DNA from: Paenibacillus plantiphilus
GTDB lineage: Bacteria > Bacillota > Bacilli > Paenibacillales > Paenibacillaceae
Length of the DNA: 64,000 bases
Reading direction: 5' to 3'
NCBI RefSeq assembly: GCF_927798095.1
Contig: NZ_CAKMMF010000011.1
Coordinates: forward strand, 1 to 64,000
Below, piece after piece: positions 26,737 to 35,030 of this stretch; within the stretch, counting starts at the first letter, position 1; every line of letters starts with the position of its first letter. The notes below the pieces were generated by a model. It was given only the letters and a program-made list of their open reading frames with translations. It did no database searches and was not told the DNA's origin. A program made the position numbers and the translations under genes.

Positions 26737-28287
26737 TCAATGCTCGCTGCTTAGTTGTACGGGATGGCTGCCGCTGTCTTTTGCACCTTTAGATGGAATT
26801 TCCAAACGCGCCTTGCCCATGAATAGAACGACAATAAGTGCCAAGCCGCCAGGAACGAGAGCCCACATAAACATAGTCGAGATGGAAGAGGAGAGATTGG
26901 CAACAATTGTGTCCAGCACACCCTCCGGCATTTCGGCTCTTTTCTCTGGGGAAAGCAATTCCCGAATATTCCCGAGCGAGCCTTGTTCCGCCCCCGCTGC
27001 CCCGGGGAGGCTATCCGTCATCTTGCTGGAGAGCAAATTTCGTTGCAAAATTCCGAATACTGTAAGTCCCACTGTCATGCCAAGAGAGCGAACAAAAGCC
27101 AATGTCGAGTTGGCTGATCCTCTTTGGCGCATATCGAAATGATGGATACCCGCCATTCCCAGCACGGAGAATGAGAAGCCTACACCAAGACCTACGACAA
27201 CCATATAGAAGCTTAGCAGCCATTTGGAGGTATCGGGGTCAATCGTGCCGAGCAGAATGATTCCCATAAGGAAAATGACTGCTGATAGAATCATCACATT
27301 GCGGTACGAGGTTTTACTCGCCAATACGCCGCCAAGCTGTGCGGAAACGACAGAGCTCAGCGTCATTGGCAGCAGAATTAACCCCGAATTCGTTGCGGAA
27401 CCGCCCGTAACACCCTGCACATAGATTGGAATGTACATCGCAAATGTAATAAAGGCTGCACCGTAGAACAATGCTGCTAATGTGCTTGATGCGAACAGAC
27501 GGAACTTGAACATAGAATAAGAGATAATAGGCTCTGCCGCCTTAGTCTCGACGAACAGGAAGATGCCCATTAATACAGCAGCAATCGCGAATAGCCCCAG
27601 AATGATCGATGAATCCCATGCAAATTCCTGACCGCCCAATTCCAATGCGAACATTAAGCAGATAATAGACCCGACTAATGTGGTCGCACCCCACCAATCT
27701 ATCTTTTGTCTGGAATGCTCCATCGATTCCTTGTAGAAGAAATATATGAAGGATAGCGATATCAGTCCGATAGGCAGATTAATATAGAAAATCCAGCGCC
27801 AATCTACATAGTCGGTAATATAAGCACCCAGCAGAGGGCCAAACAGACTCGATGTGCCGAACACAGCGCCGAACAATCCGCCCATGCCGCCTCTTTTCTC
27901 CGGTGGTATGACATCATACATGACTGTAAAAGCAATCGGTATTAGTGCTCCGCCGCCAATTCCCTGAATTGCGCGGTATATGCTCAATTCAACAATACTC
28001 CCCGCTGTTCCGCATAATATCGATCCTATTAGAAACAGGAATATGCCGAGCATGAAAAAACGCTTCCGTCCATACATATCCGACAGCTTGCCAAAAATCG
28101 GCATCGCCGCCATTTCCGTTACCAAATACGCGGAGGTTACCCATACAAACATCTCCATGCCGCCGAGGTCCGATACAATCGTCCCCATTGCCGTCGCTAC
28201 GATCGTATTATCAATCGCGGCCACGAATATGCCGAGCAGCAGCCCTGCAATTACAAAACCAAGCCTGCTCTTCTGCTGTGCCATCAT
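26737..28287 (-). CDS. MFS multidrug exporter, DHA2 (14-TM) family
   Basis: The 516-residue protein has 14 predicted membrane helices. Family motifs include FVAAIDNTIVATAMG in helix 1, GKLSDMYGRKRFF after helix 2 (motif A) and a GPLLGAYITDYVDWRWIFYINLPIG stretch (motif C region). It belongs with EmrB/QacA-type drug:proton antiporters. GAGGAGGAACG precedes the ATG. A perfect palindrome upstream (28347-28373) is a likely operator, but no regulator gene is adjacent. Confidence 0.92.
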   Translation of the reverse strand: MMAQQKSRLGFVIAGLLLGIFVAAIDNTIVATAMGTIVSDLGGMEMFVWVTSAYLVTEMAAMPIFGKLSDMYGRKRFFMLGIFLFLIGSILCGTAGSIVELSIYRAIQGIGGGALIPIAFTVMYDVIPPEKRGGMGGLFGAVFGTSSLFGPLLGAYITDYVDWRWIFYINLPIGLISLSFIYFFYKESMEHSRQKIDWWGATTLVGSIICLMFALELGGQEFAWDSSIILGLFAIAAVLMGIFLFVETKAAEPIISYSMFKFRLFASSTLAALFYGAAFITFAMYIPIYVQGVTGGSATNSGLILLPMTLSSVVSAQLGGVLASKTSYRNVMILSAVIFLMGIILLGTIDPDTSKWLLSFYMVVVGLGVGFSFSVLGMAGIHHFDMRQRGSANSTLAFVRSLGMTVGLTVFGILQRNLLSSKMTDSLPGAAGAEQGSLGNIRELLSPEKRAEMPEGVLDTIVANLSSSISTMFMWALVPGGLALIVVLFMGKARLEIPSKGAKDSGSHPVQLSSEH

Positions 28288-28346
28288 TTTCGTTCCTCCT
28301 CATTATCCATACCATGTTCCTCGCTTATAGACCCATTGTAGCGGAC

Positions 28347-28373
28347 TTACCCTGACAACCGCTGTCAGGGTAA
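28347..28373. promoter_or_regulatory. Palindromic operator upstream of the MFS exporter
   Basis: TTACCCTGACA and TGTCAGGGTAA form a perfect 11-bp inverted repeat with a 5-base spacer. It lies about 60 bases before the start codon, just upstream of a possible -10 TACAAT. It has no T run and so reads as a protein-binding site rather than a terminator. Confidence 0.65.
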
Positions 28374-28392
28374 ACAAAGTCAAAAAAGAGCA

Positions 28393-28417
28393 CAAAAAAA
28401 CAGGGACTTCCCCCTGT
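28393..28417 (-). terminator. Terminator after ndoA
   Basis: ACAGGG (28400-28405) and CCCTGT (28412-28417) form a 6-bp stem followed on the minus strand by seven T. It lies 17 bases past the ndoA stop. Confidence 0.75.
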
Positions 28418-28433
28418 TAATCGCTGTTCGTAT

Positions 28434-28784
28434 TTAGAAATCAATTAATCCGACGCTGATTTGCAGCGCCTCATCCACTTTGCGCATCGTTTCATCGTCT
28501 AGATGAGTGATTTTGTCCGTCAGACGCTGCTTATCAATGGTTCGTATCTGCTCAAGCAGCAGGACGGAATCACGATCGAAGCCATGCAGATCCGCATCGA
28601 TCTCAACATGTGTCGGAAGCTTCGCTTTCTGAATCTGTGCAGTGATAGCAGCTACAATGACCGTCGGACTAAACCGGTTGCCGATATCATTCTGAATGAC
28701 AAGTACTGGACGAACGCCACCCTGCTCTGAACCGACTACAGGAGACAAGTCCGCAAAAAACACATCGCCGCGTTTTACGATCAA
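28434..28784 (-). CDS. ndoA: EndoA (MazF-type) endoribonuclease toxin
   Basis: The 116-residue protein is a MazF/PemK-family mRNA interferase, nearly identical in layout to B. subtilis NdoA ([33 protein letters not shown]). The catalytic Arg lies in GVRP and the Thr in the IVAAIT strand. It cleaves single-stranded mRNA at a short U-rich site in its family. The start is TTG at 28784, three bases after the antitoxin gene. In B. subtilis the sigB regulators follow; here a terminator does. Confidence 0.93.
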   Translation of the reverse strand: MIVKRGDVFFADLSPVVGSEQGGVRPVLVIQNDIGNRFSPTVIVAAITAQIQKAKLPTHVEIDADLHGFDRDSVLLLEQIRTIDKQRLTDKITHLDDETMRKVDEALQISVGLIDF

Positions 28785-28787
28785 GCT

Positions 28788-29069
28788 TTACACCCCGCTT
28801 ACGAGTCGGCCGAGCGTGCCGTCAGCTTCTTCCTCCGCTTGAAAAGCTTCCGATGCGATAACCAGGTTGATCTTCGCCATTTCCAAATAACCACGCTGCA
28901 TCGACTCGCGAATTTGGCGTTTCTTGCGCTCGATCAAATACAACCTCATCGCCTGACGAATGAATTCGCTCCGGTTCGAGTTTTCCTTGGCAACTATTCC
29001 ATCGACTTCCTCCAGCAAATGATCCGGCAAGCTGATCATAATCCTTTTGGTGTTTTGCACATTGGTCAC
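28788..29069 (-). CDS. ndoAI: EndoAI antitoxin, ribbon-helix-helix
   Basis: The 93-residue protein has an N-terminal ribbon-helix-helix (KRIMISLPDHLLEEVDGIVAKENSNRSEFIRQAMRLYL) and a disordered C-terminal tail that would wrap around the toxin. It lies just before ndoA and after alr, as in B. subtilis. The start is GTG at 29069. It should neutralise NdoA by direct binding and may bind its own promoter region. Confidence 0.92.
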   Translation of the reverse strand: MTNVQNTKRIMISLPDHLLEEVDGIVAKENSNRSEFIRQAMRLYLIERKKRQIRESMQRGYLEMAKINLVIASEAFQAEEEADGTLGRLVSGV

Positions 29070-29291
29070 CGAACTCGCACCCCCAAAACATTTCCAGAAA
29101 AAAGCGCACTAACAGTATGTCTTTGTTTTGCCCGAATTATACACCCTCATATCTATGCTGCCCGTATAGCAAATATGCAATACTCGCATGTAGCTCCAGT
29201 GTATACGATATAACTGACTTCTACAGTATTCGTGATGAACCGCCGAAATCCTCTTCCCATTCCAATAAAAAATCAGTGGTAATGGATTCCA

Positions 29292-30476
29292 TTAGCAAAG
29301 CGGGTTCGTTACCGCAACAACTTCTCCACCCCGTACATAGACCCGGGGTACACGCGCCGCCAGCATGCAGGTGATTTCATAATTGATCGTGCCCAGCTTA
29401 TCAGCTACATCATCGGCCGTAATTCTTTCATCGCCTTGGACGCCAATCAGTACGACCTCTTCACCCGCTTCGACGGGATGACCGTCCCGATCCGCAGCAG
29501 CATCCAGTGCGATCATGCATTGATCCATGCAGATTGTTCCCAGCACCGGCACCTTTACTCCGCGAACAAGCGCCTCCGCCTTGCCTGTCAGCATTCTGCT
29601 GAACCCATCGGCATACCCGATTGGTATCGTCCCGATTCGCTCTTCCCCGCTGGTAAAATATTTCGTGCCGTAGCTGATTCCCCAGCCTTGGGGGGCCTGC
29701 TTTACCATCACGACCCGCGACTTGAGTGTCAGCACCGGCTCCAAGGGGACGCGCTGCCGGTTCACCTCAGCAGATGGCATTAATCCATACATGCTGATGC
29801 CGAGCCGCAGCATTCCGCCCGCCCATTCCGGCGTATCAATTCCTGCCGCGCTGTTCGCCATATGAATGATCGGAATATCCATTCCTCTCTCCTTCACATG
29901 ACGTACAGTTGAAGCAAAACGCTCATACTGCTGCTTCGTGTACGACTTATCTGTCTCATCGGCGCGAGCATAGTGCGTGAACAGACCTTCGACGTAAAGG
30001 TTAGGCTCCTGCATTGCCCGTTCGATAAAGGCTAATGCCGCCTCTCCTGGAAACAGGCCGAGACGGCCCATTCCGGTATCGATTTTGACATGAACGTGCA
30101 GCCGCTTGCCGCTTGGCGGCAGTGCGGCTGCAGCTTCCAATATATCTTCTCTGAAGAGAGCAATTGCGATATTCAATTCCCTTGCAATGGAAAGCCCTTC
30201 AGGCGGTACATAACCCAGTACCAGTATCGGTATCGTCGCACCAGCCTTGCGCAGCTGGATCGCTTCATCGAGGAAAGCGACACCCAGGAAATCAACGCCG
30301 CAGGCTTCTGCCTCCATGGCCGTCTCAACAGCTCCATGTCCATAAGCATTAGCTTTCACCGAAGCCATTAGGCGCGTTCCCTGCGGCATTGCGGAGCGAA
30401 ACGCCTGTAGATTGCGTCTAAGCGCATCCAATGAAATTTCTGCTACTGTTGGGCGATAGTATACGTCCACATTCAA
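29292..30476 (-). CDS. alr: Alanine racemase
   Basis: The roughly 394-residue PLP enzyme interconverts L- and D-alanine for peptidoglycan. The PLP Lys lies in ASVKANAYGHGA (about residue 41), and the catalytic Tyr in the GISYGTKY region (about 270). The best start is TTG at 30476, because AGGAG lies six bases upstream; an ATG at 30497 would put that site inside the gene. It lies in the ydcC-alr-ndoAI-ndoA order seen in B. subtilis. Confidence 0.95.
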   Translation of the reverse strand: MNVDVYYRPTVAEISLDALRRNLQAFRSAMPQGTRLMASVKANAYGHGAVETAMEAEACGVDFLGVAFLDEAIQLRKAGATIPILVLGYVPPEGLSIARELNIAIALFREDILEAAAALPPSGKRLHVHVKIDTGMGRLGLFPGEAALAFIERAMQEPNLYVEGLFTHYARADETDKSYTKQQYERFASTVRHVKERGMDIPIIHMANSAAGIDTPEWAGGMLRLGISMYGLMPSAEVNRQRVPLEPVLTLKSRVVMVKQAPQGWGISYGTKYFTSGEERIGTIPIGYADGFSRMLTGKAEALVRGVKVPVLGTICMDQCMIALDAAADRDGHPVEAGEEVVLIGVQGDERITADDVADKLGTINYEITCMLAARVPRVYVRGGEVVAVTNPLC

Positions 30477-30588
30477 CACCTTCTCCTCTAAACCCATAGC
30501 CCTTATGTTAACCGTTACGGCTTCTAGCTGTCAATGAATCTGAGGAAGACAATGCCCTTTCTGGCACTGGAAAATGTTGCGGTGATGG

Positions 30589-31764
30589 CTACTTGCTCAT
30601 CTCGCCCTGAACCGATTGCGCGACCTTCAGCATCTCCGATTCTGGAAGCGTTCCGCTCGTCAAGCGGTACTCCATTCCTTCATTCGTCCACGTTAACGTC
30701 TTCTGCTCCTCGCCGCTGATCTGGCCTAGCGTAAAACCCAGATCAACCATCGTTCCCGGGAGCATGGAAGCCGCTATATCACCCGGCTGCGTCTGAATCA
30801 GCGTATAATCGTAGGCGCCGGTATAGCGGATCATAACCCCGGCATTCTCGCCGAATTTGATATCCTGCATATCCTTGAACACAACGCCATCCGGCAAATA
30901 GGAAGGCTCCATAGCGATGAACGGCTGGCCCGCTTGCGCGGCTCCCTGTTCTTCTGCAGGTGTCATCGATTCTTGCGCATCTACGCTATCATCGGGCTGT
31001 GAACCGATCTCGTCATCCCCTTCCTCCGCATTGGAATCGTCCGCGCCCGGAATCGTCGCAGACTCATTATTTGCCCCGCTGTCCTCCTCATTGGCTGGAT
31101 CCGCGAGAGTCGGCTGAGCGCCAGAGCTGTTGTCCCCCATATTACGCTGTGTATCAAATACACTCTTGTCGAGCTTGGAGTCAAATTCAAAGCTGTCGAA
31201 TTTCACCTCCACCATAACTGTAGCATTCGTGTCGCTCACCTCCACCTGACGCGGCGCATAATCGGATTTGTTCAGCCAGATTTTCTGCCGGGCAAGCGAG
31301 CCGTTCTGATAATTGGCCATCACATCAAACACATACGAATCCTTATCGGTCACGAATTGGCGCGAGCTATCCAGCAGGATGCTCTGGATAAGCGTCTGGT
31401 ACAGATATACTTGACCTTGATTGGCCGGCCAGTCGCTCTGGAACCGGAACACCTTGTTGAGGCGCGGTGTCAGCACGAAGACGCCTTCGTCGTTGCGCAA
31501 TACGATCTGTGTAATATCCTTCTTCGCATTCGTTAATGCAATACGGTAGTATTGCGGCTTCTGATACGATACCTCGACCTGGTACTCAATCGGCTGTTGT
31601 CCTGTATGGAGTATCATGGTTCCCTTGCCATGATAGCTCTCCATATTCGTAACTACTTTGTCCAGCTCCTTGACGACCGACTCCGCATCCTTGGTCCCGC
31701 ATCCGGCCAGCAAGGCCATGACGCACAGGATGATCACCGAAGCCATACTGATTCGACGAAACAT
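30589..31764 (-). CDS. ydcC: YdcC-like lipoprotein, LolA-fold
   Basis: The roughly 391-residue protein starts with a lipoprotein signal (lipobox LLAGC, Cys at about residue 21). A LolA/LppX-like lipid-binding fold follows (about 30-215), then an acidic linker (about 220-270) and a second beta domain (about 275-391). It corresponds to YdcC, a sporulation-linked lipoprotein. The ATG at 31764 follows GAGGGG at normal spacing; a GTG nine bases upstream is too close to that site. Confidence 0.85.
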   Translation of the reverse strand: MFRRISMASVIILCVMALLAGCGTKDAESVVKELDKVVTNMESYHGKGTMILHTGQQPIEYQVEVSYQKPQYYRIALTNAKKDITQIVLRNDEGVFVLTPRLNKVFRFQSDWPANQGQVYLYQTLIQSILLDSSRQFVTDKDSYVFDVMANYQNGSLARQKIWLNKSDYAPRQVEVSDTNATVMVEVKFDSFEFDSKLDKSVFDTQRNMGDNSSGAQPTLADPANEEDSGANNESATIPGADDSNAEEGDDEIGSQPDDSVDAQESMTPAEEQGAAQAGQPFIAMEPSYLPDGVVFKDMQDIKFGENAGVMIRYTGAYDYTLIQTQPGDIAASMLPGTMVDLGFTLGQISGEEQKTLTWTNEGMEYRLTSGTLPESEMLKVAQSVQGEMSK

Positions 31765-31998
31765 GAGATCCACCCCTCATCACAATGTTATAAACGTAGC
31801 GGCCCACTGCGTCAGGGCGGCCTGACCGTTTAGGCTTGACTCTGCTAACATGTCTATGAGGGGACTTGGACATTTATGCGGACTGGCAATGGCTTGGTTC
31901 ATTTTTTATATAAAGCTGGAGAGCTACATGCAGCGTCCTTCATGGGAATTTATACGTTTAATGGTCTGGCTAGAGGTAAATGAAAAGGACCCGCGTGA

Positions 31999-32456
31999 TC
32001 CATTGTATATGAATAATCACATACATTTGGCTTCCAAGAAGCTAAATTCGCGATTGTATATGATAAATCATATACAATTCGCAATATAGGAAGCTCGAAA
32101 CCCATTATGTTCGATAAATCATATACAATTCGCAATATAGCAAGCTCGAAATCCATTATGTTCGAAAAATCATACACAATTCGCAATATGGCAAGCTCGA
32201 AACCCATTGTGTACGATAATTCATATACAATTCGTAATATAGCAAGCTCGAAACCCATTATGTTCGATAAATCATATACAATTCGCAATATAGCAGCTCG
32301 AAACCCATTATGTTCGATAAATCATATACAATTCGCAATATAGCAAGCTCGAAACCCATTGTGTACGATAATTCATATACAATTCGCAATATAGCAAGCT
32401 CGAAACCCATTGTGTACGATAATTCATATACAATTCGCAATATAGCAAGCTCGAAA
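31999..32456. repeat. 51-bp tandem repeat array, left part (about nine units)
   Basis: Seven well-kept units (32101-32456) follow two diverged ones (about 31999-32100). Units are 51 bp long except one of 50 bp (32254-32303). Each unit begins CCCATT and ends GCAAGCTCGAAA, and carries an inverted pair of the form ATTGTRTA...TATACAAT. The 51-bp length keeps open frames on both strands (17-residue repeats), but no ribosome binding site or start supports a gene. Between 31774 and 31999 I see nothing else. Confidence 0.9.
32449..32456. repeat. Target-site duplication, left copy
   Basis: GCTCGAAA at 32449-32456 directly precedes the IS256-type element and recurs at 33872-33879 directly after it. 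Eight bases is the usual duplication size for this family. The same octamer also ends every 51-bp repeat, so one copy could be native. Confidence 0.75.
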
Positions 32457-33871
32457 GGTAGCGTCAAGAAGTTTGTGTAAGGCGGTAGGGATATCCATCG
32501 GGACGATGGAATAAGAAGATGTTCGAATGTTCTGACGATGTTGCCGATGGGGGATAAAGCCCCCACTATTTCCGGTAATTACTGGTTACTCAACGGGCTG
32601 CGGGTAGCGTTCGTCGAACATTTCGGCAAGCTTTTTCTTGACTTCCGTTACTCCGAAACCTGGTGTGACGCGTTCTGCATACACATCGTTATACTCGATA
32701 CACTGCAAGTAGACGACTTTCTCGGCCGCATCCATGTTCGTTAAACTGTTCATAGGCTTGAGCCGCTTACGAAACTCCTTGTTCATACGCTCGATGGCAT
32801 TCGAAGTATAGATGGCCTTCTTAATCGCTGCTGGGTATTTGTAGAATGTCAGCAAAGTCGACAACTGGCTCTCCCAAGACTTCATCTCCTTCGGGTAGAG
32901 CTTGCCCCATTTGGACTTCACCGTGTCGAAGGCGGCAAGCGCCATGTCGTGGTCGACCGCGTTGTAGATCGTCTTCAGATCGTTGATGACGTCGGTCTTG
33001 TGCTCGACCCGAATCTTTGGGAAGGTCGCACGGACCTTGTGCACGATGCAATGCTGGACATCTGCCTTTGGGTAGGTCTCTCGGAAAGCCTCGTCCAAGC
33101 CCGGCAAGCCGTCAAATACGCCCAGCAGCACTTCCTGAACCCCGCGGCTATAGAGGTCTTTCAACACCTCGCGCCAGCCGTTCGAGCTTTCCTGGCCGCC
33201 GATGTAGAAGCCGAGGATCTGACGATGTCCATCCTCGTCGATACCCATGGCGAAGTAGATGACCTCGCCGCTTACCGTGCTGCGCTTGAGCTTGACGTAC
33301 AGTCCGTCTAAGTAGATCACGGAAAATCGCTTGGAGAGTGGGCGCTCCTGCCACACTTTGATGTCTTCGAGTACAGTAGCGGTAATGTTGCTGACCGTGG
33401 TCGGGGAATAGTGGCTGCCGAACATGCTCTCGATGAAGCGTGCGACGTCACGAGTGCCCATACCGCTTTTGTACATTTGGATAACAGCCTCCTCTAGCAG
33501 CCGTCACGGCGCTGGTACGGTTCGAAGACATGCGTCTGAAAATGGCCCTGTCGATCCCGTGGGACCGACAGTTCCTCAATGTTACCGTATTTCGTGTGCA
33601 GTGTACGCTTGTAGTAGCCGTTGCGGTTGTTATGCCGGTCGCACTCGTCTGACTCCATGAAGGCAGCGATTTCGGCACGCATGATGCTTTCGAGGTTGTC
33701 CTGCACGAACTGCGTAACAAGATTTTCAAATAGATTAGTGAGTGCATTTTCGGGTATATTAGTCATCGGTAGGGTCCTTTCTCTGGTGGCTTCGACACCC
33801 CTGAGGATACCCTACTTTTTTGTTGCCCGACTAGGCTACAAATCTTGGTACACAGACAATTTTACGCCATC
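32457..33871 (-). mobile_element. IS256-family insertion sequence, 1,415 bp
   Basis: The element is bounded by 8-bp repeats GCTCGAAA and imperfect terminal inverted repeats: GGTAGCGTCAAG... at the left and, on the other strand at the right end, GATGGCGTAAAA.... About 16 of the first 23 bases match. It encodes a mutator-type transposase on the minus strand. It has split the 51-bp repeat array, so it arrived after the array formed. Confidence 0.88.
32586..33766 (-). pseudogene. IS256-family transposase, frameshifted
   Basis: The N-terminal frame (33494-33766) reads through the family motif FEPYQRRDG and then hits a stop. The rest continues in another frame (32586 to about 33500) as EEAVIQMYKSGMGTRDVARFIE and contains the DDE catalytic domain (YLDGLYVKLKR; GVFDGLPGLDEA; NAIERMNKEFRKR). 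Restoring one G near 33497 would rejoin GWLEEAV, so a single-base deletion explains it. IS256 elements do not normally use programmed frameshifting. Confidence 0.85.
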
Positions 33872-33879
33872 GCTCGAAA

Positions 33880-33957
33880 CCCATTGTATGCGATAAATCA
33901 TATACAATTCGCAATATAGCAAGCTCGAAACCCATTATGTTCGAAAAATCATACAGA
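33880..33957. repeat. 51-bp repeat array, right part
   Basis: One complete unit (33880-33930) and one truncated unit (33931 to about 33957) continue the array on the far side of the insertion sequence. From there to 34121 I see no gene. Confidence 0.85.
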
Positions 33958-34121
33958 ATGAACATGTGCAAGCCTGTTCATAATCGCTCATGATTGGAGG
34001 TCCGGCGGGCGTTGCCTGTACATCACGCTTGTGTGTATACACTTAATTTGATGTGGTCAAGATACTAGGACAAAAGCTAAATAATAGCTGGACATATTTA
34101 TTTTGTTTGGTAAGCTTGATG

Positions 34122-34148
34122 TAAGGCCTCTATTATGCAGAGGCCTTA
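34122..34148 (+). promoter_or_regulatory. Perfect hairpin in the khtSTU leader
   Basis: TAAGGCCTCT and AGAGGCCTTA form a 10-bp perfect stem with a 7-base loop. It is followed by TATTATTTT and then a strong ribosome binding site. It could be an attenuator, an RNA-stability element or a terminator of upstream transcription. Confidence 0.55.
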
Positions 34149-34171
34149 TATTATTTTAGGAGGAGAAAAGC

Positions 34172-34240
34172 ATGAGAAAAGACTGTAGTTGCAGAATCAG
34201 CAATGTGCGCATGGGGGGAGAGGTTTACTATGAACCATAG
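34172..34240 (+). CDS. 22-residue leader ORF overlapping khtS
   Basis: The ORF starts MRKDCSC and ends YYEP. It has a near-perfect ribosome binding site (AGGAGGAG, six bases before the ATG), better than that of khtS. Its stop lies 11 bases inside khtS, so its translation must affect khtS initiation. I do not recognise the peptide; it may be a regulatory leader or a true small protein. Confidence 0.5.
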   Translation: MRKDCSCRISNVRMGGEVYYEP

Positions 34241-34541
34241 TAACGATTTGACCCGTGCAAGGGAACAACTAGTCGAACAGCTTGTCCTGCCAGGTGATGA
34301 GAAGAATCGTTTTCTCGACGCCTATTTTGCTGTGCCTGGAAAAGAACGTACGGAAAAAGCGAGTGAATTCCTTGCGTTGTACACGCAAACGCTGCAGAAG
34401 CTTTTGTCCGCTACGTTTGCACATCTTGGTGAGCTGATCTCCGTCGATATGCCATTGGGTGCGTTGCGTGTTCTCATCGCTGCAATCACGTTTACAACTG
34501 ATAATCCCTCCCGGAAAGGCGGAGTTGCAAATGGAGCTTAG
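34230..34541 (+). CDS. khtS: KhtS-like small protein of the K+/H+ antiporter operon
   Basis: The 103-residue soluble, mostly helical protein is the first main gene of a khtSTU-type operon. KhtS (YhaS) of B. subtilis is of similar size and position; I assign it by context rather than by recognisable motifs. The ATG at 34230 follows GGGGGGAGAGG. It overlaps khtT by 11 bases. Its role in antiporter control is not established here. Confidence 0.6.
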   Translation: MNHSNDLTRAREQLVEQLVLPGDEKNRFLDAYFAVPGKERTEKASEFLALYTQTLQKLLSATFAHLGELISVDMPLGALRVLIAAITFTTDNPSRKGGVANGA

Positions 34542-35025
34542 AGAAACTGAACTGCCAGGTATTGGCCGTAAATATAGTCTATGCACCCGCAGCGGAGAGA
34601 AGCTGGTTATCGTCGTTCATAACGATGAACGACGGGATATTTTTCATATGGACCCTGATGAGCCGGACGAGCTGCTGTCGATAGTTACGCTTGACGATGA
34701 AGAAGCAAGAGTCGTAGCCGCCATCATTGCAGGCATCACTTATAAGCCTAAGTTTCTGGAAAATCAGGAAATCGCCTTGGATAGCTTGATTATTGAGTGG
34801 ATTCGGCTGGAACCGATGTCGAGTTGTATAGGCAAGCAGATCGGGGAGCTGGATATTCGGAGAACGACTGGTACGACCATCCTTGCTGTAGTCAAGAAGG
34901 ACAAGACCAATCAGATTAATCCCGGAGCTGACTACGTGTTCACGGCAGGGACTACATTAGTTGTAGCTGGTGAACGAAAACAACTGAACCAACTGAAAAA
35001 CCTATTGCTGAACGGAATGTTGTAG
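34531..35025 (+). CDS. khtT: KhtT-like regulatory subunit with RCK_C domain
   Basis: The 164-residue protein has an N-terminal domain (ELPGIGRKYSLCTRSGEKLVIVVHNDERRD) and a C-terminal RCK_C/TrkA-C domain (about 85-160). KhtT of B. subtilis gates KhtU and binds c-di-AMP through RCK_C. The ATG at 34531 has GGCGGAG upstream; the longer frame from 34459 lies over khtS. A paralogue with the same N-terminal motif is encoded at 39693. Confidence 0.9.
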   Translation: MELRETELPGIGRKYSLCTRSGEKLVIVVHNDERRDIFHMDPDEPDELLSIVTLDDEEARVVAAIIAGITYKPKFLENQEIALDSLIIEWIRLEPMSSCIGKQIGELDIRRTTGTTILAVVKKDKTNQINPGADYVFTAGTTLVVAGERKQLNQLKNLLLNGML

Positions 35026-35030
35026 CTTAT

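Noticed and set aside
31950-32566. Repeat-containing proteins on both strands (17-residue repeats)
   Set aside because: The open frames follow from the 51-bp period. They lack ribosome binding sites, run across the insertion sequence boundary, and appear equally on both strands.
32586-33766. Programmed frameshifting in the IS256-type transposase
   Set aside because: No slippery run or stimulatory structure is seen, and the family expresses its transposase from one frame; a one-base deletion is simpler.
31999-33957. CRISPR array
   Set aside because: Units are nearly identical over the whole 51 bp, with no constant-repeat and variable-spacer pattern, and no cas genes are present.
33960-34150. 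c-di-AMP (ydaO-type) riboswitch before khtSTU
   Set aside because: The region is long enough, but I see none of the conserved ydaO segments; only a single simple hairpin is clear.
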